Positions 56,790-64,000 of a DNA stretch of 64,000 bases are shown here, in pieces. Numbering within the stretch: position 1 is the stretch's first letter; the number at the start of each line of letters is the position of its first letter. The notes beneath the pieces are model-generated. The model did not search any database and had not been told where the DNA came from. It saw only the letters and a program-made list of their open reading frames with translations. This DNA comes from Streptococcus ruminicola (GTDB lineage: Bacteria; Bacillota; Bacilli; Lactobacillales; Streptococcaceae), in the NCBI RefSeq assembly GCF_011387195.1, contig NZ_CP046919.1, positions 558,001 through 622,000 of the forward strand, given 5' to 3'. The position numbers and the translations under genes were made by a program.

Positions 56790-56816
56790 AAAAGCCTGGA
56801 ATTTTTCCAGACTTAT
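56790..56816 (-). terminator. Terminator of the LysM-CHAP gene
   Basis: AAGCCTGGAA (56792-56801) and TTCCAGACTT (56805-56814) arms; T run on the minus strand. Confidence 0.8.
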
Positions 56817-56825
56817 TCTATCTTG

Positions 56826-57488
56826 TTAATAACTTTCTGGATAGATATAGCTGACAGCTCCAGCAGTATTACTCTTTGTTGGATCAAACCAGCCACGATA
56901 ATTATCAATCCATTGCTTATTGCCATAATTAGATTCTAAAACTTGAATTTGCCCACTAGCATTTACAGCTGTCACGTAAGCCACGTGCCCATAACTATCA
57001 GGATCAGTCCAGCAGACAATAGCTCCTACTTCAGCTTGTGTCCCAACCACATAACCTTGTGAAGCGGCATTGGCTGCCCAGTCGCCAGCATTTCCCCACC
57101 AATTACTTGCCCATGTAGCTACCTGCTTAACACCCCAAGTGCATTGCCCAACAGGGTAAGTATTAGTTGGATTTTCTGACTTTACCGCCGGTACATCAGC
57201 TTGAGCTAACTCAGAATTCCTACTTGATGTTAACAAATTAGTCACAAATGGATCAATTGGTGTCTTATCAGGTATCTGTAACACTTGCCCAGGAACAATA
57301 GTGTCATAAATCGACATCCCATTTAAGGCTGCTAAGTCATAAACACTCAGTCCATACATTTGCGCCACACTATAAAATGAGTCACCACTTTGCAAGGTAT
57401 AAGTATCTGCCTTTACATTTACTTGTGAAAATAGCAAAGCACCGGACAATGTTGCGGTTGCTATAACTAATTTTGTTTTGTAATTCAT
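56826..57488 (-). CDS. Secreted LysM-CHAP peptidoglycan hydrolase
   Basis: About 220 residues from ATG 57488 (GGAGGAAG upstream; an in-frame start at 57530 is not supported). Signal peptide to about 27 (NVKAD), LysM domain (about 29-72, YTLQSGDSFYSVAQMYGLSV), a linker, and a CHAP domain (about 110-215) with catalytic Cys116 in GQCTWGV and His in YGHVAYV. It should bind peptidoglycan and cut amide or peptide bonds, acting in cell separation. A 17-base palindrome that is also a 13-of-14 cre match lies upstream. Confidence 0.92.
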   Translation of the reverse strand: MNYKTKLVIATATLSGALLFSQVNVKADTYTLQSGDSFYSVAQMYGLSVYDLAALNGMSIYDTIVPGQVLQIPDKTPIDPFVTNLLTSSRNSELAQADVPAVKSENPTNTYPVGQCTWGVKQVATWASNWWGNAGDWAANAASQGYVVGTQAEVGAIVCWTDPDSYGHVAYVTAVNASGQIQVLESNYGNKQWIDNYRGWFDPTKSNTAGAVSYIYPESY

Positions 57489-57515
57489 AAAAATCTTCCT
57501 CCCTTTATGAACACT

Positions 57516-57567
57516 AGTATAGCAAGCCAATATTACAAATTATATAAGGGAATGTAAGCGTTACATT
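57516..57567 (-). promoter_or_regulatory. LysM-CHAP promoter with upstream palindrome
   Basis: Minus-strand extended -10 (TGC TATACT, -10 at 57521-57516) with a weak -35. AATGTAAGCGTTACATT (57551-57567) is a palindrome of 7-base arms around GCG, centred about 50 bases before the start; TGTAAGCGTTACAT within it fits the cre consensus at 13 of 14 positions. Confidence 0.55.
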
Positions 57568-57601
57568 TCACGAAATCTCAATTTGCAAAATGAACGTTAC
57601 A

Positions 57602-57630
57602 AAAAAACTGCCCAATGGACAGTTTTTTTT
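57602..57630 (-). terminator. gltBD terminator
   Basis: AAACTGCCC and GGACAGTTT arms (one mismatch) with A and T runs, downstream of gltD on the minus strand. Confidence 0.75.
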
Positions 57631-57675
57631 ATGATTGAAAAACAAGAAAGTGTGTTAAACGCTTAGATTAATTTA

Positions 57676-59115
57676 TTATTGAGCTACCATAACACGAAGG
57701 CCTTGGTCGATTTGTTCAGCAGCCTTACGTCCTTCACGGATTCCCCAAATAACAAGACTTGGACCACGACGAGCATCACCAGCAACAAAGACACGATCGT
57801 TGTTAGTTGAATAATCATCGTAAACACTTTGGACACCAAATTGTTCAAAGAGTGATTTTTCAGCGCCAGTGAATCCCATTGCTAACAAGACAAGGTCAGC
57901 TTTAATCGTTTCTTCAGTACCTTCGATTGGTTTGAAACCAGGACCAACTTTGATAGTTTTCGCAGCAATAACTTGACCACGATCAGCACCAATAAATTCT
58001 GTTGTTGATGTTGCATAAGTTGTCAATTCTGTATCTTGTACGAAATTAGCTTCTTCTTGTCCATATCCAACACGTTTAATCATTGGATATTGTGGCCATG
58101 GATTAGTTGGCAAGCGTTTTTCTGGTGGTTCTGGAGTGATTTCAAGCTGTTTAACGCTTGCTGCACCTAAACGAACAGCTGTACCGATACAGTCATTACC
58201 AGTATCACCACCACCGATAACAAGAACATGTTTTCCTTCAAGTGTTGGACCAAGTTTTTTGTTATCAGATGCAAGAACGTTTTTAGTTGTTTCAGTTAAA
58301 AAATCAACTGCAAATCGAATACCAGTCAAGTGACGACCAGGAACATCCAAATCACGTGGCACGCTAGCACCAGTGGCAAGAACAACACGGTCATATTGTT
58401 TCAACAATTCATCTGCAGTAATATCACGTCCAACTTCTGTATTGGCAACAAAATTGATACCAAGTTTTTCCATAAGATCGATACGACGTTGAACAACTTC
58501 TTTATCCAACTTCATATTTGGAATACCATACATCAAAAGTCCACCAAAGCGGTCACTACGTTCATAAACTGTGACACTGTGACCAAGTTTGTTAAGACGC
58601 CATGCCGTTGAAAGACCTGCAGGACCTGAACCAATAACGGCAATTTTAAATCCTGTACGGAAAGCTGGGCGACCTGATTCTTCTACCCAACCATTTTCAA
58701 AGGCTGTATCAATGATAAAGCGTTCGTTATCATGGATAGTAACACCAGAGCCATTGAGACCCTCTGTACAGCCTTTTTCACATGGAGCTGGGCAAACACG
58801 TCCAGTCATCTCTGGAAACGGATTAGTGCGTGATAAACGCTCAAATGCACGCTTATAGTCACCTTTGTATAGCAAATCATTCCACTCAGGAATCAAGTTG
58901 TCATTTGGACAACCTGAAACTGCACGTCCGCCACCGTAAAATTGTCCTGAGTGACAGAAAGGAATCCCACAAGACATACAACGCGCAGCTTGTTTTTGAC
59001 GTTCTTCTGCTGTTAACGGAACTTGTAGTTCTTCAAAGTCCAAGATGCGTTCAGCAACAGGACGAAACGGATTGTCTTTTCGATCATATTTCAAAAATCC
59101 AAACGGATTAGCCAT
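57676..59115 (-). CDS. gltD: Glutamate synthase small subunit
   Basis: Feeds electrons from NADPH through FAD and iron-sulphur clusters to GltB. 479 residues: N-terminal cluster cysteines (CMSCGIPFCHSG, CPAPCEKGC), FAD loop VIGSGPAGLSTAWRL, NADPH loop VIGGGDTGNDC, and the C-terminal GDARRGPSLVIWGIREGR. Follows gltB by one base. Confidence 0.96.
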   Translation of the reverse strand: MANPFGFLKYDRKDNPFRPVAERILDFEELQVPLTAEERQKQAARCMSCGIPFCHSGQFYGGGRAVSGCPNDNLIPEWNDLLYKGDYKRAFERLSRTNPFPEMTGRVCPAPCEKGCTEGLNGSGVTIHDNERFIIDTAFENGWVEESGRPAFRTGFKIAVIGSGPAGLSTAWRLNKLGHSVTVYERSDRFGGLLMYGIPNMKLDKEVVQRRIDLMEKLGINFVANTEVGRDITADELLKQYDRVVLATGASVPRDLDVPGRHLTGIRFAVDFLTETTKNVLASDNKKLGPTLEGKHVLVIGGGDTGNDCIGTAVRLGAASVKQLEITPEPPEKRLPTNPWPQYPMIKRVGYGQEEANFVQDTELTTYATSTTEFIGADRGQVIAAKTIKVGPGFKPIEGTEETIKADLVLLAMGFTGAEKSLFEQFGVQSVYDDYSTNNDRVFVAGDARRGPSLVIWGIREGRKAAEQIDQGLRVMVAQ

Positions 59116-59116
59116 T

Positions 59117-62100
59117 TTATTTACCCCCTGTTACTTGTGCGAGAAGCTCTTCTTTTTCTGCTGCTGTTTCTGCACCACCAGTTGCAATTTCGAAAGTACG
59201 CAATTCAAGTTCGTCACCTTCTAGACCAGTGTTAGCAAGAGCATACTCAATGTTATTGATTTCGTGGAACTCAGTTGGGTAAACTTTGACAAATTTATCA
59301 ACTTCTTGTGCCCAGTTATCAAGTAAACGTTTAGCTTTGGCACTACCAGTGTATTCGTAGTGTTTTTGAATCATATCTACCAAAACATCGTCACCACGTG
59401 TTTCACCAACTTTGTAAAGGTCAACCATTTGACGGTTAACTTTTTCAGCGAAATCGCCATCAGCATCGTAAACGTAAGCAACACCACCACTCATACCAGC
59501 AGCGAAGTTACGACCTGTTGTACCAAGGATAACCGCAACACCACCTGTCATGTATTCACAACCGTGAGCTCCAACACCTTCAACAACAACTTTCGCACCT
59601 GAGTTACGAACACAGAAACGTTCACCAGCACGACCAGCGAAGTAAGCTTCACCTTTGACCGCACCAAAGAGGGCAACATTACCAACAATTGGTGAATTTT
59701 CAATATCATAAGCAGCATCATGTGGTGGTTTCACAATTAAACGTCCACCTGACATAGATTTAGCAATGTAATCATTGGCTTCACCGACCAACGTCAATTC
59801 CATACCTTGAGTAATAAAGCTTGCAAATGATTGACCAGCAATACCAGTGTATTCGTACTTAATCAAACCAGGTTCAACTGAGTAGTTACCATAACGTTCA
59901 GCCATCCAACCTGCCATACGAGCTCCGACAGCACGTTGAACATTGTTGATTGTTTCTTTAACAGTTACGCTTGTACCACTATCGACAGCCGCTTTAGCAA
60001 ATCCATCCAATTCTTTCCATTGACGTGCTTCAGCAAATGGGTCTTCTGTCTTACGTTCAATTGGATAAGCTGTTCCAAGCATACGAGAGAAATCAAGTGA
60101 TTTAGCTTTACCTTTTGGAACAAATTTAGCTTTCAAGATTTCTGAGTGTCCAACCATTTCGTCAACAGAACGGAAACCAAGTTCAGCCATGTATTCACGC
60201 AATTCTTCTGCCATAAACATCATCATGTTGATAACATGTTCAGGTTTACCAGCAAAGTGTTTACGAAGTTCTGGATTTTGAGTAGCAACACCAACTGGAC
60301 AAGTATTAAGTGAACATACACGCATCATGACACAACCAATTGAAATCAATGTCAAACTTGCAAATGAATATTCTTCTGCACCAAGAAGTGTAGCAATAGC
60401 AACATCACGACCTGTCATCAATTTACCATCTGTTTCAAGCGTCATACGTTGACGAAGACGGTTAAGTGACAATGTTTGGTGAGCTTCAGCCAATCCCATT
60501 TCCCATGGAAGACCAGCATCACGAACAGAGTTACGAGGAGAAGCTCCTGTACCACCATCATAACCAGAAATAACAACCTTATCAGCACCAGCTTTTACAC
60601 AACCTGTAGCGATTGTACCAACACCAGTACTTGAAACCAATTTAACATTGATTTTAGCATAAGGATTGATAGCCTTAAGGTCATAAATCAATTGAGCCAA
60701 ATCTTCGATTGAGTAGATATCATGGTGAGGTGGTGGTGAAATCAAACGAACACCAGGCGTTGCACCACGAATTTCAGCAACCCATGGGAAGACTTTTTGA
60801 CCAGGCAACTGACCACCTTCACCAGGTTTTGCACCTTGTGCCAACTTGATTTGGATTTCTTCAGCAGACATAAGGTATTCAGCATTGACACCAAAACGTC
60901 CTGAAGCGACTTGTTTAATTTTAGAGTTCAAGTTACGACCATCTGGTTGCACTTTGAAACGATTATGGTTTTCGCCACCTTCACCAGAGTTTGACTTAGC
61001 TCCGATTGAGTTCATTGCTTCGGCGATTGTTTCGTGCGCTTCTTTAGAAAGTGAACCAAAACTCATGGCACCAACTTTGAAACGTTTAACGATTGCTTCA
61101 GCTGGTTCAACCTCAGAAAGGTCAACTTTTGGACGATCTGATTTAAATTCCCAGATTGAACGAAGTGTCGTCGGAGTTGACAAGGCTTCTTTATCCAATT
61201 CAGCAGTGTATTCTTTGAAGAGTTTGTAATCTCCTTTACGAACAGCTTGTTGGAAATTATAAATTGTATGTGGATTGAAGAGGTGATATTCACCATCAGC
61301 TTTAAATTGGTAAATACCGCCACTTTGCAAATAGTCTCCACGACGGGGACCAAAGGCATCTTCCATACGTTGAAGATATTCTTTTTCAATTTGGTCAAGA
61401 GACAATCCACCGATACGTGTTACTGTACCTGTAAAGTATTTGTTAACAACTGAGTCTGAAAGACCAACTGCTTCAAACAATTGAGCTCCTTTGTAACCTA
61501 GGATTGTAGAAATCCCCATACGACTCATAACTTTAACGATACCTTTTTCAGCTGCTTTACGGTATTTCTCAAATGCAGTTGCATCTTTACCATATTCTTT
61601 CAATGTTGCATAAGCACCATAAGGGTGAACGGCTGCAGCACCATAACCAACCAAAGTTGCAAAATGGTGAACTTCAATTGCTTCTGCCGTATCAACAACG
61701 ATTGAGAATTGGCTAGCTTTACCTTTAACAACCATGTAGTTATTCAAACCAGAAACAGCCAAAAGCATTGGGATTGTTGTTTGGTTTTCTTTTACATTGC
61801 GGTCTGAAAGAATGATAATCTTGCTACCATTATCAACAGCTTTTTCAGCTGCTTTGAAAAGATTCTCCAAAGCACGTTGCAAACGATTATGTGATGGTTC
61901 AACAACATCGTAAACTGTTGAGAGAGTTGTTGCACGGTAACGTTCGTCTTGCAAGTTAGCGATTTTGGCAAAATCTTCGCTTGAAAGAACTGGACTATCA
62001 ATTTTAACTTTGACACAGTTATCAGCACCATCAGCTTTGAAGTTACCATCACCACCTAGGTAAACACTTGTTGAAACGACAATTTGTTCACGAATCGCAT

Positions 62101-63634
62101 CGATTGGTGGGTTTGTAACTTGGGCGAATTGTTGTTTAAAGAAAGTGAAAAGAGATTGACTCTTATTAGAAAGAACTGCTAGTGGGCTATCAAATCCCAT
62201 AGAAATAACAGGTTCTTCACCTTTTTCAGACATTGGGAGGATAACTGTACGAATAACTTCTTCATTATAGCCGTAAGCTTTCCACATTGTTTCAATGTCA
62301 TTTGTTTCTTGATTTAATTCTGAAGCTTCAAAATCATTAAGATGTGCAATGTTTTCTTCTACCCACTCTTTATATGGGTGTTGTGCAGCATAATAAGCTT
62401 TCACTTCTTCATTACGCATCAATTTACCAGAAGTTGTGTCAATCAACATCATGTTACCAGGTCCAAGCACACCTTTTTCGATAACGCGACTTGGTTCAAG
62501 GTCAACAACACCAGATTCACTTGAACAGATTAAGAAATTATCTTTTGTCAATGAGTAGCGGCTAGGACGCAAACCATTACGGTCCAAACGAGCACCAACC
62601 ATGTCACCATCTGTAAAGACAAGAGCAGCCGGACCATCCCATGGAGCCACAAAACTTGATGCATATTCATAAAATGCTTTAAGGTCATCAGGAAGACCTG
62701 ACTCGTCACCCCAAGCTTCTGGTACCATCATCAATAGACTTTGTGGAATATCACGACCATTACGATAAAGGTACTCTAAACAGTTTTCCAATTTGGCAGA
62801 ATCTGAGTTTTCTTCATTATAAACTTCAATCTGGTGGCTGTGCATCCAGTTTTCTGCACCACGAAGGGTATTGATTTCACCATTGTGAGCCAAGAAACGG
62901 AATGGTTGTGCACGATCCCAAGATGGGAAAGTATTTGTAGAGAAACGAGAGTGTGTCAATGCAATGTGTGATTTAAAATGTTCATCTTGCAAGTCAGGAT
63001 AAAAAAGACCAACTTGGAAGGCATGAAGCATCCCTTTGTACACAATTGTTTTGCTTGAAAGAGAACAGATGAAAAATTCATCAGATGAAAAGCTCTTTTC
63101 AAGTTGACGACGCAAGCGGAACAATTTGTCTTCAAAATCACGACCAGCTTTAGTATCATCAGGTTTTTTAACAAAAACTTGAACAAAGCTTGGCATAATT
63201 TCTTGTGCCGCTGGGCCACAATTATCATAATTAAATGGCACATCACGAGTCATCAAGACATGGAAACCAGCTGATTTAATTTCTGCTTTAACTGCTTCTA
63301 GAAGGCTATCTTTAGCCTCAGTATCTTGAGGTAAAAATAGTTGTGCAACAGCGTAGTCACCTTTTTTAGGTAAATCATAACCTGCTTCTTTTGCTTTTAC
63401 TTGGAAAAATTCATCTGGCAAAGCAAGCAACATTCCGGCACCATCACCAGTATCAGGCTCTGCACCTGTACCACCACGGTGATTCATACGTGTCAACATT
63501 GTCAAGGCATAATCAATCAAAGTATGACTTGCTTCACCATCGAGTTGTGCAACAAACCCCATCCCACAGGCATCTGATTCAAAAGATGGATCCCAAAGCG
63601 TTGTCTGCTGCGCCCTCAAAGCACTTTCATTCAT
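59117..63634 (-). CDS. gltB: Glutamate synthase large subunit
   Basis: Makes two glutamates from glutamine and 2-oxoglutarate. About 1505 residues from ATG 63634 (GGAG eight bases upstream; an ATG at 63652 overlaps that site). A 22-residue propeptide precedes the catalytic Cys23 (SDACGMGFVAQ) of the glutaminase domain (about 23-430); the central domain, the FMN synthase domain with the 3Fe-4S cysteines CVMMRVCSLNTC, and the C-terminal beta-helix (about 1230-1490) follow. Operon with gltD, directly after glnA in the same direction, so ammonia assimilation genes are clustered. Confidence 0.96.
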   Translation of the reverse strand: MNESALRAQQTTLWDPSFESDACGMGFVAQLDGEASHTLIDYALTMLTRMNHRGGTGAEPDTGDGAGMLLALPDEFFQVKAKEAGYDLPKKGDYAVAQLFLPQDTEAKDSLLEAVKAEIKSAGFHVLMTRDVPFNYDNCGPAAQEIMPSFVQVFVKKPDDTKAGRDFEDKLFRLRRQLEKSFSSDEFFICSLSSKTIVYKGMLHAFQVGLFYPDLQDEHFKSHIALTHSRFSTNTFPSWDRAQPFRFLAHNGEINTLRGAENWMHSHQIEVYNEENSDSAKLENCLEYLYRNGRDIPQSLLMMVPEAWGDESGLPDDLKAFYEYASSFVAPWDGPAALVFTDGDMVGARLDRNGLRPSRYSLTKDNFLICSSESGVVDLEPSRVIEKGVLGPGNMMLIDTTSGKLMRNEEVKAYYAAQHPYKEWVEENIAHLNDFEASELNQETNDIETMWKAYGYNEEVIRTVILPMSEKGEEPVISMGFDSPLAVLSNKSQSLFTFFKQQFAQVTNPPIDAIREQIVVSTSVYLGGDGNFKADGADNCVKVKIDSPVLSSEDFAKIANLQDERYRATTLSTVYDVVEPSHNRLQRALENLFKAAEKAVDNGSKIIILSDRNVKENQTTIPMLLAVSGLNNYMVVKGKASQFSIVVDTAEAIEVHHFATLVGYGAAAVHPYGAYATLKEYGKDATAFEKYRKAAEKGIVKVMSRMGISTILGYKGAQLFEAVGLSDSVVNKYFTGTVTRIGGLSLDQIEKEYLQRMEDAFGPRRGDYLQSGGIYQFKADGEYHLFNPHTIYNFQQAVRKGDYKLFKEYTAELDKEALSTPTTLRSIWEFKSDRPKVDLSEVEPAEAIVKRFKVGAMSFGSLSKEAHETIAEAMNSIGAKSNSGEGGENHNRFKVQPDGRNLNSKIKQVASGRFGVNAEYLMSAEEIQIKLAQGAKPGEGGQLPGQKVFPWVAEIRGATPGVRLISPPPHHDIYSIEDLAQLIYDLKAINPYAKINVKLVSSTGVGTIATGCVKAGADKVVISGYDGGTGASPRNSVRDAGLPWEMGLAEAHQTLSLNRLRQRMTLETDGKLMTGRDVAIATLLGAEEYSFASLTLISIGCVMMRVCSLNTCPVGVATQNPELRKHFAGKPEHVINMMMFMAEELREYMAELGFRSVDEMVGHSEILKAKFVPKGKAKSLDFSRMLGTAYPIERKTEDPFAEARQWKELDGFAKAAVDSGTSVTVKETINNVQRAVGARMAGWMAERYGNYSVEPGLIKYEYTGIAGQSFASFITQGMELTLVGEANDYIAKSMSGGRLIVKPPHDAAYDIENSPIVGNVALFGAVKGEAYFAGRAGERFCVRNSGAKVVVEGVGAHGCEYMTGGVAVILGTTGRNFAAGMSGGVAYVYDADGDFAEKVNRQMVDLYKVGETRGDDVLVDMIQKHYEYTGSAKAKRLLDNWAQEVDKFVKVYPTEFHEINNIEYALANTGLEGDELELRTFEIATGGAETAAEKEELLAQVTGGK

Positions 63635-63661
63635 AGCTCTTACTCCTATCATTAATACAAA

Positions 63662-63774
63662 TAGTCTAAAATAGACTAAAATAGTCTAATTATTCAGAAT
63701 ATTTACTTCAATTATACCACATTCTCTCTAATTAGAATAGCTCTTATTTAAACTTTCTATTTAGAATGTGGTAT
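63662..63774. promoter_or_regulatory. gltB promoter region with 10-bp-phased repeats and a 12-bp inverted repeat
   Basis: The gltB -10 (minus strand TATAAT, 63716-63711) has an extended TG. Downstream of it TAGTCTA, TAGACTA, TAGTCTA (63662-63688) repeat every 10 bases with AAA between, each neighbour pair forming a palindrome. Upstream, ATACCACATTCT (63714-63725) and AGAATGTGGTAT (63763-63774) are a perfect 12-base inverted repeat with a 37-base spacer, the first arm overlapping the -10 box. Confidence 0.65.
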
Positions 63775-63781
63775 TTTTTGG

Positions 63782-63809
63782 AAAAAAAAAGACAGCTAGA
63801 AGCTGTCTT
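63782..63809 (-). terminator. glnA terminator
   Basis: AAGACAGCT and AGCTGTCTT arms with an AGA loop, nine T on the minus strand, 16 bases after the glnA stop. Confidence 0.88.
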
Positions 63810-63824
63810 ACTTACTACTACTTC

Positions 63825-64000
63825 TTAGTAAAGATCTAGATAGTTGTCAATTTCCCATTGTGAAACAAAGGCCGCATAGCTTGACCATTCAATTTTCTTA
63901 GCTTCCACAAAGTTTGTAAAGATGTGATTTCCAAGAGCAGCTTTAACCACTTCATCATCTTGCAATGCTTTAACGGCATTGTGCAATGTTGATGGAAGAT
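63825..64000 (-). CDS. glnA: Glutamine synthetase (C-terminal end only)
   Basis: The last 58 codons of gln[21 protein letters not shown], then [20 protein letters not shown] and [17 protein letters not shown] with the stop at 63825. This is the typical C-terminus of Firmicute GlnA. The rest lies beyond the window. Confidence 0.94.
   Translation of the reverse strand, partial: LPSTLHNAVKALQDDEVVKAALGNHIFTNFVEAKKIEWSSYAAFVSQWEIDNYLDLY

Overview
The window is a low-GC Firmicute chromosome segment, almost certainly a Streptococcus and most likely of the S. bovis/S. equinus complex (gallolyticus, infantarius, lutetiensis, equinus). The grounds are the streptococcal gene neighbourhoods (rpsF-ssb, tsaB-rimI-tsaD, rpoY-rnjA, pst-pnpRS, pepX next to glpF), Xaa-Pro dipeptidyl-peptidase, CppA and DUF3290/DUF421 proteins, together with a complete nadABC set and gltBD, which many other streptococci lack. 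This is inference from gene content; no database was searched.

Layout. 1-0.8 kb: the end of ssb and rpsF. 1.0-9.8 kb: a sortase-assembled pilus operon on the minus strand, read coiled-coil protein, dedicated signal peptidase, 1646-residue LPXTG adhesin, LPXTG backbone pilin, class C sortase. Its best promoter carries a run of 14 A's in the -35/-10 spacer. 9.8-10.7 kb: a region without ordinary genes that holds the most unusual signal of the window. It is one minus-strand transcription unit (strong promoter, cre-like site, terminator) with at least five tiny ORFs, four of them behind strong ribosome-binding sites, all sharing the peptide core Arg-Tyr-Lys-Asn-Gly-Asp, plus two apparent relics. 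The core differs between copies almost only at synonymous positions, so the peptide itself seems to be selected.

10.7-18.7 kb: mutY (without iron-sulphur cysteines), a flavin reductase and a fused FMN/FAD fumarate-reductase-type enzyme, a YjdF-family gene with a riboswitch-like leader, small membrane and secreted proteins, trxA and a PAP2 phosphatase. 18.7-22.2 kb: divergent nadBC and nadA around shared repeat operators. 22.3-31.7 kb: DNA and RNA maintenance (mutS2, zapA-like, rnhC, recD2, dinB), a CvpA protein and housekeeping signal peptidase I. 31.9-40.6 kb: pyruvate formate-lyase, an acetyltransferase, a serine hydrolase with CppA, an aquaglyceroporin and PepX. 40.6-47 kb: the phosphate operon pstS-C-A-B-phoU-pnpR-pnpS, behind a Pho-box-like repeat. 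47.2-54.6 kb: YbaB, a MerR-type gene broken by an amber codon, an exonuclease, a flavoprotein, a zinc-independent S14 under two AdcR boxes, a MarR regulator and the t6A genes tsaB/rimI/tsaD. 54.8-64 kb: rpoY-rnjA, a LysM-CHAP cell-wall hydrolase, gltBD and the end of glnA.

Common threads. cre-like (CcpA) sites lie at the pilus, peptide, flavoenzyme, pflB, pepX/glpF and LysM-CHAP promoters, suggesting shared control by carbon supply. Four genes (mutY, rnhC, a GNAT acetyltransferase and an HI0933-type flavoprotein) have a -10 box ending exactly 6 bases before the ATG and appear to be leaderless. No tRNA, rRNA, CRISPR array or insertion sequence was seen.
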